NCBI RefSeq assembly: GCF_000374865.1
Contig: NZ_KB895452.1
Span: 558,001 to 622,000, forward strand
Origin: Arthrobacter sp. 135MFCol5.1
GTDB lineage: Bacteria; Actinomycetota; Actinomycetes; Actinomycetales; Micrococcaceae
Direction: 5' to 3'
DNA length: 64,000 bases
Shown here: piece by piece, positions 25,579 to 35,552 of the stretch
Layout of the letters: each line of letters begins with the position of its first letter
How positions within the stretch are numbered: position 1 is the first letter of the stretch
Notes under the pieces: generated by a model
Told to the model about the DNA's origin: nothing
The model's input: only the letters and a program-made list of their open reading frames with translations
Databases searched by the model: none
Made by a program: the position numbers and the translations under genes

Positions 25579-27828
25579 ATGAACCCGGAACCCTCCGGAA
25601 CAGCCACGTCCCAGGATGTTGCGTTGCCTGCCCGGGCGCGCTTCGGCTCCTCCGAGGTCCCTGCGGCACGGGCCACCCAGGACCGCATCGACATCCCGGA
25701 GTTCGCGCCCAACCTGCAGCCTGAGGGCGACATCCGGCCGGACCGATTCCTGGACCGCGAACTGAGCTGGCTCGCATTCAATTCCAGGGTGCTGGAGCTG
25801 GCCGAAGACCCCACCCTTCACCTCCTTGAACGCGTCAGCTTCCTGTCCATCTTCGCCTCCAACCTGGACGAATTTTTCATGGTCCGCGTGGCCGGCCTCA
25901 AGCGGCGCATCGCCACCGGCCTCGCCGTTCCGTCGCCCGCCGGACTCAGCCCGGTGGAGGTGCTGGAGCGGATCAGCGACGAAGCCCACCGGCTGCAGGA
26001 GCGGCACGCCCAGGTTTTCGCCGACCAGATCCGCCCGGCACTGGCGTACGAGCACATCCACGTCATGCAGTGGGGCGAACTGGACGACGCCGCCCAGCAG
26101 CAACTCAGCGTGATGTTTGCCGAGAAGGTCTTCCCCATCCTCACGCCGCTGGCAGTGGACCCTGCCCACCCGTTCCCGTACATCTCCGGGCTGTCACTGA
26201 ACCTCGCCGTCGTGGTCCGGAACCCGGTCAGCGACAAGGAGCTCTTCGCCCGCGTCAAAGTGCCTGACCAGCTGCCCCGCCTGATTTCCATCGACGGTCC
26301 ACGGGCCGGTGCGGTTCCCGGGCGGGTGGCACGGTTCATCGCCCTCGAGGAAGTCATTGCCGTCCACCTGGACAAGCTGTTCCCCGGCATGGAAGTGCTG
26401 GAGCACCACACCTTCCGCGTTACCCGCAACGAGGACGTGGAGGTGGAGGAGGACGACGCCGAGAACCTCCTGCAGGCGCTGGAGAAGGAACTGCTGCGCC
26501 GCCGCTTCGGCCCTCCGGTGCGGCTTGAGGTGACCACGGACATCAACCCGAACATCCGTGCACTCCTGATCCGCGAACTGGGGGTGGAGGAATCCGAGGT
26601 GTATTCCGTCCCCGCGCCGCTGGACATGCGTGGCCTGTCCGTCATTGCCGGAATCGACCGCGCCGACCTGCACTACCCCAAGCACATGCCGCACACGTCG
26701 CGGTACCTGAACGAGTCCGAAACCTCCAAGGCCGCCAACGTCTTTGCTGCCATGCGGCGCCGGGACATCCTGCTGCACCACCCGTACGATTCCTTCTCCA
26801 CCTCGGTGCAGGCGTTCCTGGAACAGGCGGCGTCGGATCCAAAAGTCCAGGCGATCAAACAGACCCTTTACCGCACGTCCGGGGACTCCCCCATCGTCGA
26901 TGCCCTGATCGACGCCGCGGAGGCAGGCAAGCAGGTCCTGGCCCTGGTGGAAATCAAGGCACGCTTCGATGAGCAGGCCAACATTTCCTGGGCCCGGAAG
27001 CTGGAGCAGGCAGGTGTCCATGTGGTGTACGGCATCGTCGGCCTGAAGACGCACTGCAAGCTTTCGCTGGTGGTGCGCCAGGAGGTTGACGGGCTGCGCC
27101 GCTACTGCCACATCGGCACCGGCAACTACCACCCCCGGACCGCCCGGTACTACGAGGACCTGGGCCTCCTGACCGCGAACGACCAGGTGGGCGAGGACCT
27201 TTCCAAGCTGTTCAACCAGCTCTCCGGCTACGCCCCCAAGTCCACCTTCAAGCGTCTGCTCGTAGCGCCCCGGTCCGTCCGCTCGGGACTCATCGACCGG
27301 ATCGAGACGGAGATCCGCAATGCGCGCGCGGGCGTTCCCGGCCTGGTGCAGATCAAGGTGAACTCGATGGTGGACGAGGCCATCATCGATTCGCTGTACC
27401 GTGCTTCGCAGGCCGGCGTAAAAGTGGACGTCATCGTCCGCGGCATCTGCTCGCTGCGCCCGGGCGTCCCGGGCCTGAGCGAGAACATCACCGTGCGCTC
27501 CATCCTGGGCAGGTTCCTTGAGCACTCGCGGGTCTTCGCCTTTGCCAATGGCGGCGACCCCGTGGTGTACATCGGTTCGGCGGACATGATGCACCGGAAC
27601 CTGGACCGCCGGGTGGAGGCACTGGTCCAGTTGAGCAGTGCGGACGACATCACCTATGTCCTTGACCTCCTGCAGCGCTACATGGACCCGGAAACGTCCA
27701 GCTGGCACTTGGACAACGAGGGCCGCTGGACCCGGCACCACCTTTCCGACGACGGCAAGCCGCTTGAGGATGTCCAGTCCTGGTTGCTGGCGTCCCGGCC
27801 GCGGCAGCGCAGCCTGAGCCGGCGCTAG
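25579..27828 (+). CDS. ppk1: Polyphosphate kinase 1
   Basis: A 749-residue enzyme that makes polyphosphate from the gamma-phosphate of ATP. The N-terminal domain shows [20 protein letters not shown] (residues 55-80 or so), the middle region carries [11 protein letters not shown], and the two PLD-like catalytic parts contain HCKLSLVVR and [15 protein letters not shown] with the phosphorylated His, then the C-terminal [12 protein letters not shown]. The order and length are standard. AAGGAG stands 9 nt before the ATG. It is followed after 8 nt by a Nudix-phosphatase fusion, so the two likely form an operon. Confidence 0.96.
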   Translation: MNPEPSGTATSQDVALPARARFGSSEVPAARATQDRIDIPEFAPNLQPEGDIRPDRFLDRELSWLAFNSRVLELAEDPTLHLLERVSFLSIFASNLDEFFMVRVAGLKRRIATGLAVPSPAGLSPVEVLERISDEAHRLQERHAQVFADQIRPALAYEHIHVMQWGELDDAAQQQLSVMFAEKVFPILTPLAVDPAHPFPYISGLSLNLAVVVRNPVSDKELFARVKVPDQLPRLISIDGPRAGAVPGRVARFIALEEVIAVHLDKLFPGMEVLEHHTFRVTRNEDVEVEEDDAENLLQALEKELLRRRFGPPVRLEVTTDINPNIRALLIRELGVEESEVYSVPAPLDMRGLSVIAGIDRADLHYPKHMPHTSRYLNESETSKAANVFAAMRRRDILLHHPYDSFSTSVQAFLEQAASDPKVQAIKQTLYRTSGDSPIVDALIDAAEAGKQVLALVEIKARFDEQANISWARKLEQAGVHVVYGIVGLKTHCKLSLVVRQEVDGLRRYCHIGTGNYHPRTARYYEDLGLLTANDQVGEDLSKLFNQLSGYAPKSTFKRLLVAPRSVRSGLIDRIETEIRNARAGVPGLVQIKVNSMVDEAIIDSLYRASQAGVKVDVIVRGICSLRPGVPGLSENITVRSILGRFLEHSRVFAFANGGDPVVYIGSADMMHRNLDRRVEALVQLSSADDITYVLDLLQRYMDPETSSWHLDNEGRWTRHHLSDDGKPLEDVQSWLLASRPRQRSLSRR

Positions 27829-27836
27829 GCAGCGCA

Positions 27837-28805
27837 TTGTCGAGCGATGCACTCGTAGCCGACCAGACTGACCACCCGGGGGAACCCGTAGCCGTGACGG
27901 CTGCGGGTGCCATCCCATGGCGGGTCAACAAAGACCGGCTGGAAGTCCTGTTGATCCACCGGCCGCGCTATGACGACTGGTCATGGCCCAAGGGAAAGAT
28001 CGACGACGGCGAGACGGTCCCGGAATGCGCTGTCCGGGAGGTGCGCGAGGAGATCGGCCTCGACGCGCCGCTGGGAATTCCCTTGCCGCCCATCCACTAC
28101 CACGTCGCCTCCGGCCTCAAGAAGGTCCACTACTGGGCGGTCAAGGTCAACGGAAATGGGCTTGTTCCGGACGGCAAGGAGGTGGACAGCGTGATGTGGT
28201 GCGGCCCCGACAAGGCAGCCCGCCTGCTGTCCAACCCGTCCGACGTCGTCCCTTTGGAGTACCTGCGGGACGCGCATGGCCGCGGCAGCCTGGACACGTG
28301 GCCCCTGGTGGTACTCCGCCATGCCAAGGCCAAACCCCGTTCGTCCTGGAGCAAGGCCGAGGGCGAGCGGCCGCTGGCTGCCACCGGGACCCGGCAGGCG
28401 CAGGCCGTGGGCAGGCTCCTGCAGGCATGGAAGCCGATGCGGGTGGTCACCAGCCCGTGGCTGCGCTGCGTTGCCACCGTTGCTCCGTACGCACGGGCCA
28501 CCGGGGCGAAGGTGAAGCTCGCCGAAGGCCTCACCGAGCACAGGCACCAGCGGAGCCCGCGCAAAACGGCGGCCGTGATCGAATCGCTCTTCGACAAGCA
28601 GCGGCCGGTGGTTGCCTGCACCCACCGGCCGGCCCTGCCGACAGTCCTCAAGCAGCTTGCCGGCCACATGCCTTCGCACCTGGCGAAATTGTTGCCCGCG
28701 GACGAGCCCTTCCTCTCCCCCGGCGAGCTGGTGGTGTGCCATGTAACCCATGGCGGGAAGAAGCGGATCGTGGCTGTGGAACAGTTCAAGCCGTTCGACG
28801 ATTAA
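27837..28805 (+). CDS. Nudix hydrolase fused to histidine phosphatase (MutT1-like)
   Basis: A 322-residue two-domain protein. The N-terminal Nudix domain carries the box GKIDDGETVPECAVREVREE (about residues 51-70), with the metal-binding REVREE. The C-terminal part (from about residue 155) is a histidine phosphatase with VLRHAKAKPRSSW and a second His in CTHRPALPTV. Mycobacterial MutT1 of this design turns diadenosine polyphosphates and 8-oxo-dGTP into monophosphates. I used the TTG at 27837; a GTG in frame at 27894 after GGGGGAA is an alternative. It is placed right after ppk1, which suggests a link to nucleotide/polyphosphate balance. Confidence 0.9.
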   Translation: MSSDALVADQTDHPGEPVAVTAAGAIPWRVNKDRLEVLLIHRPRYDDWSWPKGKIDDGETVPECAVREVREEIGLDAPLGIPLPPIHYHVASGLKKVHYWAVKVNGNGLVPDGKEVDSVMWCGPDKAARLLSNPSDVVPLEYLRDAHGRGSLDTWPLVVLRHAKAKPRSSWSKAEGERPLAATGTRQAQAVGRLLQAWKPMRVVTSPWLRCVATVAPYARATGAKVKLAEGLTEHRHQRSPRKTAAVIESLFDKQRPVVACTHRPALPTVLKQLAGHMPSHLAKLLPADEPFLSPGELVVCHVTHGGKKRIVAVEQFKPFDD

Positions 28806-28877
28806 CCGGGCACCGGCTTGACCGAGGGCTCCAGTCCGTCTTGACTGGGGGACCACGCACTGTTCTGGGGGGATAAC

Positions 28878-30494
28878 GTGCACGCTGCCACCATTGCTGT
28901 TTTCGACGACGTTCCACCGCTGGCCCTGCTGTGGCCCCTTGTCCTGGCCGGTGGAGTGTACTGGCTCCTCTCGAGGGTCATCCGGGGAGCGAGGGAGGGC
29001 AGCCCCAGGGCGTCGGCGTCGCGCCACGCCTTCCTGGCGGGGCTGGTCGGGTGGCTTGCCAGTTCCCTGGTGCCCGCCGCGAACGCAGGGATCATTCCCC
29101 TCCCCCACTCAGCGGCCATCCCGGCAGCCATCCTTCCTGCCCTTGCCTGGCCGGTCCTCGGTTGCTTGGCTGCGCATGTCCTTGGGCAACTGAGTTATCC
29201 CCGGCGGCAGTCGCCACCGGACACTCCAGGCGGACCCCGGCGGCGGATCCGTGACATCGTTCCGCGCCGCCTTGGATGGACGGTGGCGGCCATTTTCGCG
29301 GGAGCCGCCGCGCTCATCGCGTGGATGTCCGCGCTGCCGGGTTTTCCTTCCCGCGCCTACGAGTCACGGCCCGACGGCCATGGGGGTTTCACCACTTTCG
29401 GTGGGGAAGGGCGCATCCCGGGCCAGGAGCTGGCACCGTACCTGGGCGGCGCCCTGATCGTCCTGGCTGCAGGGACGTTGTTCGTCCTGGCCTTGGCCGC
29501 CCGCCGGCCGCCTCTCACAGGCCTGACTCCGAGGGAGGATCACCTGCTGCGGATGATCGCCGGCAACCGCCTCCTCCGGACGGTGGCAACTGTGGCGTCC
29601 GGGCTGGGGGCGATCGCCGGAAACCACGCAGCGCGTCCCGATCCGGCCACCGGAACCAACAGTTGGGCCAATCCTGCCGGTGCCCTGAACCTGGTGGTCC
29701 TGGTGGTGATGCTCCTCTGGCGCCCGCCTGCCCTCCCGGGCCAACGGCCACCCCGCAAGTCCGCCCAGGTCACTGCCCGGCCCGAGACGATGCTGGCTGT
29801 ATCAGTGGGACCGGCCATGGGGCTCGCGGCGTTCGTTTCCGTGCCGGTGGCTATTTTCGTCCCGTGGGCGGTGACAGGGCATGCCGACCTGGTGGCGGCC
29901 GTGTCAGCGGCTGCGGTGCTGGCCGTTGTTTCGCTCGGGGAATTGGTGATGCACCGCAATCACGGCTGGGCTGGCGCGCCCCGGCATTGGCCCCGGCAGC
30001 CCGTGCATCCCGCCTTGATGGTGGCTCTTGCGGCAGCGGCAGCTCTCCTGACGGCGGTGATCGCCTGTGTCGCAGGCCGGCAGGCTGAACTCGGGGTGCA
30101 GGCCGCGTGGGAGGTGACAGTATGGGCCAGCGCAGGCACAGCGCTCCTCTCTGCCGTCCCCCTCGCCCTCGCGAGGCGCCGCCGCAGTGTTGCGCCCGGG
30201 GTCCCGGGACTCGACGCAGCCCTCCGGGCCATCACGGTATACCGAGTGGCGCGGACGCTGACAGCCTTCTTCGCTGCCCAAGCGGGGGTGCTCCTGATGA
30301 GCGCGGGGCACACCCTTGGGCGGCCGGCGGCTTCCGGTCCAGGCCCATGGGACGCGGTGTGGCAGGGGGCATCCGGCCTCGGCGCCTTGTTGACCGCCAC
30401 CGCCGTACTGATCGCAGTGGCCCCGGTCTCCGTCATTGCCCGGGGCCCCGAAGCCAGCCTTTCGTTGGGACCACCCAGTAGACTTGGGGCGTGA
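28878..30494 (+). CDS. Large polytopic membrane protein, function unknown
   Basis: A 538-residue protein with about 12 hydrophobic helices, Ala/Val/Leu/Gly-rich, connected by basic loops (for example [13 protein letters not shown]). One longer exposed loop lies around residues 155-185 ([15 protein letters not shown]). It begins with GTG after a G-rich ribosome-binding site. I recognise no family. The last 4 nt overlap the thyA start, and the thyA -10 box lies within its final codons, so the two are tightly packed but need not share a promoter. Confidence 0.8.
   Translation: MHAATIAVFDDVPPLALLWPLVLAGGVYWLLSRVIRGAREGSPRASASRHAFLAGLVGWLASSLVPAANAGIIPLPHSAAIPAAILPALAWPVLGCLAAHVLGQLSYPRRQSPPDTPGGPRRRIRDIVPRRLGWTVAAIFAGAAALIAWMSALPGFPSRAYESRPDGHGGFTTFGGEGRIPGQELAPYLGGALIVLAAGTLFVLALAARRPPLTGLTPREDHLLRMIAGNRLLRTVATVASGLGAIAGNHAARPDPATGTNSWANPAGALNLVVLVVMLLWRPPALPGQRPPRKSAQVTARPETMLAVSVGPAMGLAAFVSVPVAIFVPWAVTGHADLVAAVSAAAVLAVVSLGELVMHRNHGWAGAPRHWPRQPVHPALMVALAAAAALLTAVIACVAGRQAELGVQAAWEVTVWASAGTALLSAVPLALARRRRSVAPGVPGLDAALRAITVYRVARTLTAFFAAQAGVLLMSAGHTLGRPAASGPGPWDAVWQGASGLGALLTATAVLIAVAPVSVIARGPEASLSLGPPSRLGA
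30479..30484 (+). promoter_or_regulatory. -10 box inside the preceding gene, leaderless thyA
   Basis: TAGACT, 6 nt before the GTG start of thyA, lying in the last codons of the upstream membrane-protein gene. Confidence 0.55.
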
Positions 30495-31294
30495 GCATCC
30501 CTACGCCTTATGAAGACCTCCTGCACGATGTCCTGGCCACCGGCACCCATAAATCAGACCGTACCGGCACCGGAACCACCAGCGTTTTCGGCCGCCAGAT
30601 GCGCTTTGACCTCTCCAGGAGCTTCCCGCTGATCACCACCAAGCGGGTCCACTTCAAGTCCGTCGCCGTTGAACTCCTGTGGTTCCTGCGCGGCGAGACC
30701 AACATCAAGTGGATGACGGACCAAGGCGTCACCATCTGGAACGAATGGGCCGACGAAGACGGCGACCTGGGCCCGGTGTACGGCGTGCAGTGGCGTTCCT
30801 GGCCCACCCCCGACGGCGGCCACATCGACCAGATCGCCGAACTCATCGAGAACCTGAAATCGAACCCGGACTCCCGCCGGCACCTTGTGTCCGCCTGGAA
30901 CGTCTCCGAGCTCAACGACATGGCGCTCCCGCCCTGCCATGCGTTCTTCCAGTTCTACGTGGCGAACGGCAAGCTCTCCTGCCAGCTCTACCAGCGCTCG
31001 GCTGACATGTTCCTGGGCGTGCCGTTCAACATCGCCTCCTACGCATTGCTTACCTGCATGATCGCCCAGCAGGTGGGGCTCGAACCCGGCGAGTTTGTCT
31101 GGACCGGAGGAGACGTCCACATCTACGAAAACCACATGGACCAGGTCCTTAAGCAGCTCGAACGCGAGCCCTACGAGTATCCTCAGCTGACGATCACCCG
31201 GAAGCCCGCGTCGATCTTCGACTACACGCTGGAGGACTTCGACGTGGTGGGCTACCAGCACCACCCCACCATCAAGGCGCCGATCGCGGTATGA
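30491..31294 (+). CDS. thyA: Thymidylate synthase
   Basis: A 267-residue ThyA that methylates dUMP to dTMP using methylene-tetrahydrofolate. The catalytic Cys is seen in [13 protein letters not shown] (Cys149). [43 protein letters not shown] and ENHMDQV are also present. It starts with GTG following a -10 box by 6 nt. The stop overlaps the folA start (ATGA), which couples the two folate-cycle enzymes: ThyA produces dihydrofolate, which the next enzyme reduces. Confidence 0.98.
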   Translation: MSIPTPYEDLLHDVLATGTHKSDRTGTGTTSVFGRQMRFDLSRSFPLITTKRVHFKSVAVELLWFLRGETNIKWMTDQGVTIWNEWADEDGDLGPVYGVQWRSWPTPDGGHIDQIAELIENLKSNPDSRRHLVSAWNVSELNDMALPPCHAFFQFYVANGKLSCQLYQRSADMFLGVPFNIASYALLTCMIAQQVGLEPGEFVWTGGDVHIYENHMDQVLKQLEREPYEYPQLTITRKPASIFDYTLEDFDVVGYQHHPTIKAPIAV

Positions 31295-31875
31295 GCACCG
31301 AAAACTTCACCGATCCGCAGTCCTTCACGGAGGAACTGGCCGCCTCCATCACCGGCGTGGGCCTGGTCTGGGCCCAGACCTCTGACGGGGTCATCGGGAT
31401 GGACGGAGACATGCCCTGGCACCTGCCGGAGGACCTCAAGCACTTCAACCGGCTGACCACCGGGCACCCGGTCATCATGGGCCGCAAGACCTGGCTGTCC
31501 TTCCCGGACAAGTACCGTCCGCTGCCGGGGCGCACCAACATCGTCATCACCCGGCAGAAAAGCTGGGCCGGCACGCCGGAGGCGGAGGGCGCCGTGGTGG
31601 TTCCCTCCCTGGATGACGCGCTCCTTGAGTCGCAGTTCGTCGACGGCGGCGAGACAGTCTGGATCCTGGGCGGCGGCGATGTTTTCCGCCAGTCCACGGA
31701 CCTCGCCAACGTCGCGGTGGTCACCACCATCGATGTGAAAGCCGACGGCGACACGTTCGCCCCGGAGCTTGGCCCCAGTTGGGAGGCCACGGCCTCCGTC
31801 CCGCCGGACGGCTGGCTGACTGCCGCCAACGGCACACGCTACCGATTCACCAAATGGTCACGGACCGAGGGCTAG
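31291..31875 (+). CDS. folA: Dihydrofolate reductase
   Basis: A 194-residue enzyme that regenerates tetrahydrofolate with NADPH. Motifs: [26 protein letters not shown] in part (substrate loop with the catalytic acid), [25 protein letters not shown] and [13 protein letters not shown]. The N-terminus is about 20 residues longer than in E. coli. The gene overlaps thyA by 4 nt and is followed 4 nt later by a small membrane-protein gene. Confidence 0.97.
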   Translation: MSTENFTDPQSFTEELAASITGVGLVWAQTSDGVIGMDGDMPWHLPEDLKHFNRLTTGHPVIMGRKTWLSFPDKYRPLPGRTNIVITRQKSWAGTPEAEGAVVVPSLDDALLESQFVDGGETVWILGGGDVFRQSTDLANVAVVTTIDVKADGDTFAPELGPSWEATASVPPDGWLTAANGTRYRFTKWSRTEG

Positions 31876-31879
31876 GAAC

Positions 31880-32098
31880 ATGCTGAAGAAACCCGAAACC
31901 CTGTTCGTCCTGGGCTACATGCTGCTGCCCCTGCTGGCCTTGCTGTCCGCGATCGTGGGGCTGACCATGATCCTGGGCGGCAACAAGATCGCCGGGGCCA
32001 TCGTGCTGGTGGTGGTCACTCAGGTGTTCACCTTCGGCGCGTTCTTTGCGCTGCGCGCCCGGAAAGCTGCCGTGCTGGAGCAGTCGGACCAAAGCTAG
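31880..32098 (+). CDS. Small two-helix membrane protein after folA
   Basis: A 72-residue protein with two hydrophobic helices (about residues 8-32 and 37-58) and a short basic/acidic tail. AGGAAC stands directly before the ATG. Its 4-nt distance from folA places it in the thyA-folA operon. I recognise it as a conserved hypothetical type but know no function. Confidence 0.8.
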   Translation: MLKKPETLFVLGYMLLPLLALLSAIVGLTMILGGNKIAGAIVLVVVTQVFTFGAFFALRARKAAVLEQSDQS

Positions 32099-32211
32099 CG
32101 CTTACGGCAGCGGCATGGGGAGTCCACCCCATCGCGGGTAGCCCGGTCCTGGCCTAGGCTGGGCACGCGGCACTCTGGGGGCTGTCGAATAAAATATTGG
32201 GGGGAATCCTG

Positions 32212-33189
32212 GTGGCAGGAACTTTGTGGGGCGCCGACGTCGTGCAACTGCGGGCCCTTGCGCAGCAGTTCAACAAGACAGCCGACCTGTTGCAGCAGCA
32301 GTCGACGCAGCTAAGCAGCCAGATCAACAACAATCCGGCATGGAAGGGCGCTGACGCCCAGCGGTTCCGGTCTGACTGGAACAGCAGCCACCGCACGCTC
32401 CTTCAACAAACCGTCGCCCGCTTGAAGCAGGAGTCCAAAGTCCTGCTCAGGAACGCGGACGAGCAGGAGAAGGCCAGCACCGGCTCCGGCGCCGGCGGAG
32501 GACCTGGCAACGGCTCTCCCGCCGGCAACAACGGTCCCCGCCCGCCAATCCCGGGTCAGGGCAGCAACGATCCGTGGGGCCCGGGCTGGCTCACGGATCC
32601 CAACTCCCCTTTCCGCAGCGGCTGGGACATCTACAACCTCACCAAAGCGTTGCCGAACCTTCGGGCAGGACTGTTCGATCTTCCCCATTTCATTAGCAAG
32701 GCAGACAACCTCGGTGAGTTCCTGTTCTCCAGGGACTTCCAGAACGTGGCAAAAGCATTCCAGAACACGAACATGTTGAGCCAGTATTTCAACACTTCAT
32801 CGGAACTGTTCGACGGCAGGTGGGATACGGCCTTGCGTCTCGCCGAAGGTGGCAAGGCGGCGGAGTTCTTCAAATTTGGTGGCAGGGCCCTGGGTGGAAT
32901 CGGGGTGGGTCTTGACGTTTTGGACACCGTCAACAACGCAAAGGAGGGCGACACAGGGGCCGCCGTCTACTCTGGAATCAAGGCCGGCCTCGGAGTGGTA
33001 AGTTTCGCTCCCCCGCCTGTCGGAACGGCGGCCATGGTCGCATCCGGAGCGTTGGCCATCTATGACAATGTGCCCATAGTCAAGGAAACAGTGAATGCCA
33101 TCGGCGGGTCCATCGCTGACGGTGCCAAGGAAGTCTGGGAAGGCGCTGGGGACGCCGCCGAAAAAGTCGGCGACTTCTTTGGATTCTGA
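32212..33189 (+). CDS. WXG-domain protein, possible type VII secretion effector
   Basis: A 325-residue protein. Residues 1-90 form two predicted helices split by the turn NPAWKG (Trp44-Lys-Gly46), the WXG100 hallmark of ESX/type VII substrates. A Gly/Pro/Asn-rich linker follows (about 91-130), then a domain of unknown type with Phe/Asn-rich helices. A Gly/Ala-rich hydrophobic stretch (GRALGGIGVGLDVLDTVNNA, then GIKAGLGVVSFAPPPVGTAA) lies around residues 222-285. I chose the GTG at 32212 because GGGGGG precedes it; a TTG at 32197 also exists in frame. It heads a three-gene set. No ESX ATPase or EccB-E gene is in the window. Confidence 0.82.
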   Translation: MAGTLWGADVVQLRALAQQFNKTADLLQQQSTQLSSQINNNPAWKGADAQRFRSDWNSSHRTLLQQTVARLKQESKVLLRNADEQEKASTGSGAGGGPGNGSPAGNNGPRPPIPGQGSNDPWGPGWLTDPNSPFRSGWDIYNLTKALPNLRAGLFDLPHFISKADNLGEFLFSRDFQNVAKAFQNTNMLSQYFNTSSELFDGRWDTALRLAEGGKAAEFFKFGGRALGGIGVGLDVLDTVNNAKEGDTGAAVYSGIKAGLGVVSFAPPPVGTAAMVASGALAIYDNVPIVKETVNAIGGSIADGAKEVWEGAGDAAEKVGDFFGF

Positions 33190-33212
33190 GCCCACAACGA
33201 GAGGTATGGACG

Positions 33213-33857
33213 ATGACTGAGACAGCGACGGAAGCCGCCACCATCCCTGATGCGATCGGATATGGCTTTGCCGAAATGGTTACCCTTGCAAGCCTCCAGG
33301 GCGGGGACGCTGCGGTCCTCAGCGCTGAAGCACTGAGGGTGGACGGCTATATGGACAATACGGACATGGTGAGCGCAGGCGCGTCGTCACTGGTGGCCCG
33401 AGGCTTGGCCAAAGCCGAAAATGACGGGCTCCTCTCAGTGTCAGGACCCACTGCCGCCGTGGCCGCCCTGCTCTCCTCCGCCCTCCGTCGCATTGAGATC
33501 TCGCTGCTGACGGCCGACGGGGGCGACAGCGTGGTCTTCATGGAAAATGACGACATCCATCTGCTGTTCCAGCCCCGCTCCTACTTCACGTGGTGGGCAA
33601 TGGCCCAGCGGCCGGACGTTACCGCCGCCGAAGCCAACCTCATGGTTATCAAGCAGCACCTGGACAGCAACCCGGGGGGCGGCGCCACTCTCCGCCGCCG
33701 CGAGGATCCCACCGGACAGACCCTGTACGTGAAGAATGGCGGCGACGGATCATGGACCACTGGTACCTCCACACCCAGGCAGGCAGACATCGCTGAAACC
33801 AAAGGCGTGGACGACGCCGGCCTCCTTCACCAAATCCGCGCCATCCGTCAGGACTGA
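33213..33857 (+). CDS. Unknown protein linked to the WXG-domain gene
   Basis: A 214-residue protein with no signal peptide or membrane helix. Two alpha/beta halves are suggested by AIGYGFAEMVTLASLQGGDA near the start and SVVFMENDDIHLLFQPRSYF in the middle. It starts 24 nt after the WXG-domain gene and is followed by a small membrane-protein gene after 2 nt. By position it could be a dedicated chaperone (EspG-like in role) or an immunity protein. I recognise no family and the role is inferred. Confidence 0.72.
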   Translation: MTETATEAATIPDAIGYGFAEMVTLASLQGGDAAVLSAEALRVDGYMDNTDMVSAGASSLVARGLAKAENDGLLSVSGPTAAVAALLSSALRRIEISLLTADGGDSVVFMENDDIHLLFQPRSYFTWWAMAQRPDVTAAEANLMVIKQHLDSNPGGGATLRRREDPTGQTLYVKNGGDGSWTTGTSTPRQADIAETKGVDDAGLLHQIRAIRQD

Positions 33858-33859
33858 CT

Positions 33860-34276
33860 GTGACCTTCGACCGTGACCGCGAGCGGCGCAACGACGCCGT
33901 TCACGCCGAACACAAGGCCGCGCTTGCACGGGGTGAAAAGCGGGTGCTGCGCACCACCAGCACCGGCGAATTGCACAGTTACCCCGCCGACGAAATTGGG
34001 TTTTCCCCAGGCCGTGGCCACGTACAGGTCCAAACCTGGTGGGGTATGGGGATCCTGACCGGCGTCATGGTGCTCTTGACCCTCCTTTCCCTCGTCATAC
34101 TGCTCAGGCCCCTGCCGGACGGCGGCCAGCCGTTCTGGGGCGCCCTGGTCCTCACTGCATTCGGCATTTTTGGAGCCTGGTATACCTTCGGCATGGCGAG
34201 GGACGAGTACCGGGCCAAGAAACTGCGGAAGGAAAGGCATGCGCCGGAACCCGGAGCAGGACCCCTCAGTGAATGA
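33860..34276 (+). CDS. Small membrane protein of the WXG module
   Basis: A 138-residue protein with a charged N-terminal half (RDRERRNDAVHAEHKAAL), two hydrophobic helices (about residues 55-75 and 82-103) and a basic C-terminal tail. It begins with GTG 2 nt after the previous stop. Membrane-bound proteins at the end of WXG/LXG cassettes often act as immunity or anchoring partners; whether this one does is inference. Confidence 0.72.
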   Translation: MTFDRDRERRNDAVHAEHKAALARGEKRVLRTTSTGELHSYPADEIGFSPGRGHVQVQTWWGMGILTGVMVLLTLLSLVILLRPLPDGGQPFWGALVLTAFGIFGAWYTFGMARDEYRAKKLRKERHAPEPGAGPLSE

Positions 34277-34367
34277 ACCGCATGGCCGCACGAGGCGCCC
34301 GCCACCTCGACGGGGAGGGCCCGGCCGGGCGTGACGTAACCGACTGCGCCCGGCTGGTTCCGAAGTC

Positions 34368-34373
34368 TAAACT
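34368..34373 (+). promoter_or_regulatory. -10 box, leaderless asd
   Basis: TAAACT, 6 nt before the ATG at 34380, in an otherwise GC-rich 100-bp gap. Confidence 0.6.
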
Positions 34374-34379
34374 GGTCGA

Positions 34380-35522
34380 ATGACTACAGCAGCTACCCCT
34401 TCCGTCGGCCTGGTCGGATGGCGCGGCATGGTCGGCTCCGTCCTCATGCAGCGCATGCAGGACGAGGGCGACTTCGCCAACATCAACCCGGTGTTCTTCT
34501 CCACCTCCAACGCCGGAGGTGCCGCGCCGTCGATTGCCGGAACAGCAGGAGGCAGCGCCGGCAAGCTCGAGAACGCGTTCGACGTCGACACGCTGGCCAA
34601 GCTGCCCATTATCGTCACCGCCCAGGGCGGTGACTACACCAAGCAGGTCCACGGCGAACTGCGCAGCCGTGGCTGGGACGGCCTTTGGATCGACGCCGCT
34701 TCCACCCTGCGCATGAGCGACGACTCCATCATTGTCCTGGACCCCATCAACCGCGACGTCATCGACAAGGGCCTGGTCAACGGCACCAAGGACTTCATTG
34801 GCGGCAACTGCACCGTGTCCTGCATGCTCATGGGCCTGGGCGGCCTGTTCAAGAACGGGCTGGTGGAGTGGGGCACCTCCATGACCTACCAGGCTGCCTC
34901 CGGCGGCGGAGCCCGGCACATGCGTGAGTTGCTCAGCCAGTTCGGCACGCTCAACGCCGAGGTGAGCACGGAGCTGGACGACCCCGCGTCGGCCATCCTG
35001 GACATCGACCGCAAGGTCCTCGCCCACCAGCGCACGGACATCGACGCCACCCAGTTCGGCGTCCCCCTGGCCGGCTCCCTGATCCCCTGGATCGACGCAG
35101 ACCTGGGCAACGGGCAGTCCAAGGAAGAGTGGAAGGCCGGGGTTGAAACCAACAAGATCCTGGGCACCTCCGACGAAAACCGGGTGATCATGGACGGGCT
35201 CTGCGTCCGTATCGGCGCCATGCGTTCCCACTCCCAGGCCCTCACTCTGAAGCTCCGCGAGGACCTGTCCGTGGCCGAGATCGAGAAGCTGCTGGACGAG
35301 GACAACCAGTGGGCCAAGGTGGTTCCCAATACCAAGGAAGCCTCCATGGCCGACCTGACCCCCGTCGCCGCCTCCGGAACCCTGGACATCCCGGTGGGCC
35401 GCATCCGCAAGATGGAAATGGGCCCGCAGTACATCAGCGCCTTCACCGTGGGCGACCAGCTCCTCTGGGGGGCCGCTGAGCCGCTGCGCCGCATGCTTAA
35501 CATCGCCACCGGCAACCTGTAA
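34380..35522 (+). CDS. asd: Aspartate-semialdehyde dehydrogenase
   Basis: A 380-residue enzyme that reduces aspartyl-phosphate to the semialdehyde, feeding lysine, threonine, methionine and diaminopimelate synthesis. The NADP loop [17 protein letters not shown] and the catalytic Cys in [13 protein letters not shown] (Cys144) are of the form found in E. coli and other Gram-negative bacteria, rather than the shorter Gram-positive form (GATGQVG). This subtype occurs in several actinobacteria. A -10 box stands 6 nt before the ATG. Confidence 0.96.
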   Translation: MTTAATPSVGLVGWRGMVGSVLMQRMQDEGDFANINPVFFSTSNAGGAAPSIAGTAGGSAGKLENAFDVDTLAKLPIIVTAQGGDYTKQVHGELRSRGWDGLWIDAASTLRMSDDSIIVLDPINRDVIDKGLVNGTKDFIGGNCTVSCMLMGLGGLFKNGLVEWGTSMTYQAASGGGARHMRELLSQFGTLNAEVSTELDDPASAILDIDRKVLAHQRTDIDATQFGVPLAGSLIPWIDADLGNGQSKEEWKAGVETNKILGTSDENRVIMDGLCVRIGAMRSHSQALTLKLREDLSVAEIEKLLDEDNQWAKVVPNTKEASMADLTPVAASGTLDIPVGRIRKMEMGPQYISAFTVGDQLLWGAAEPLRRMLNIATGNL

Positions 35523-35552
35523 CAGCCGGCCCGGCCGCCGCGCAGGCAGATC

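Noticed and set aside
32113..32134. ATGGGG...CCCCAT hairpin after the folA operon as a terminator
   Set aside because: Only six base pairs and no T-run follow, so it is too weak to call.
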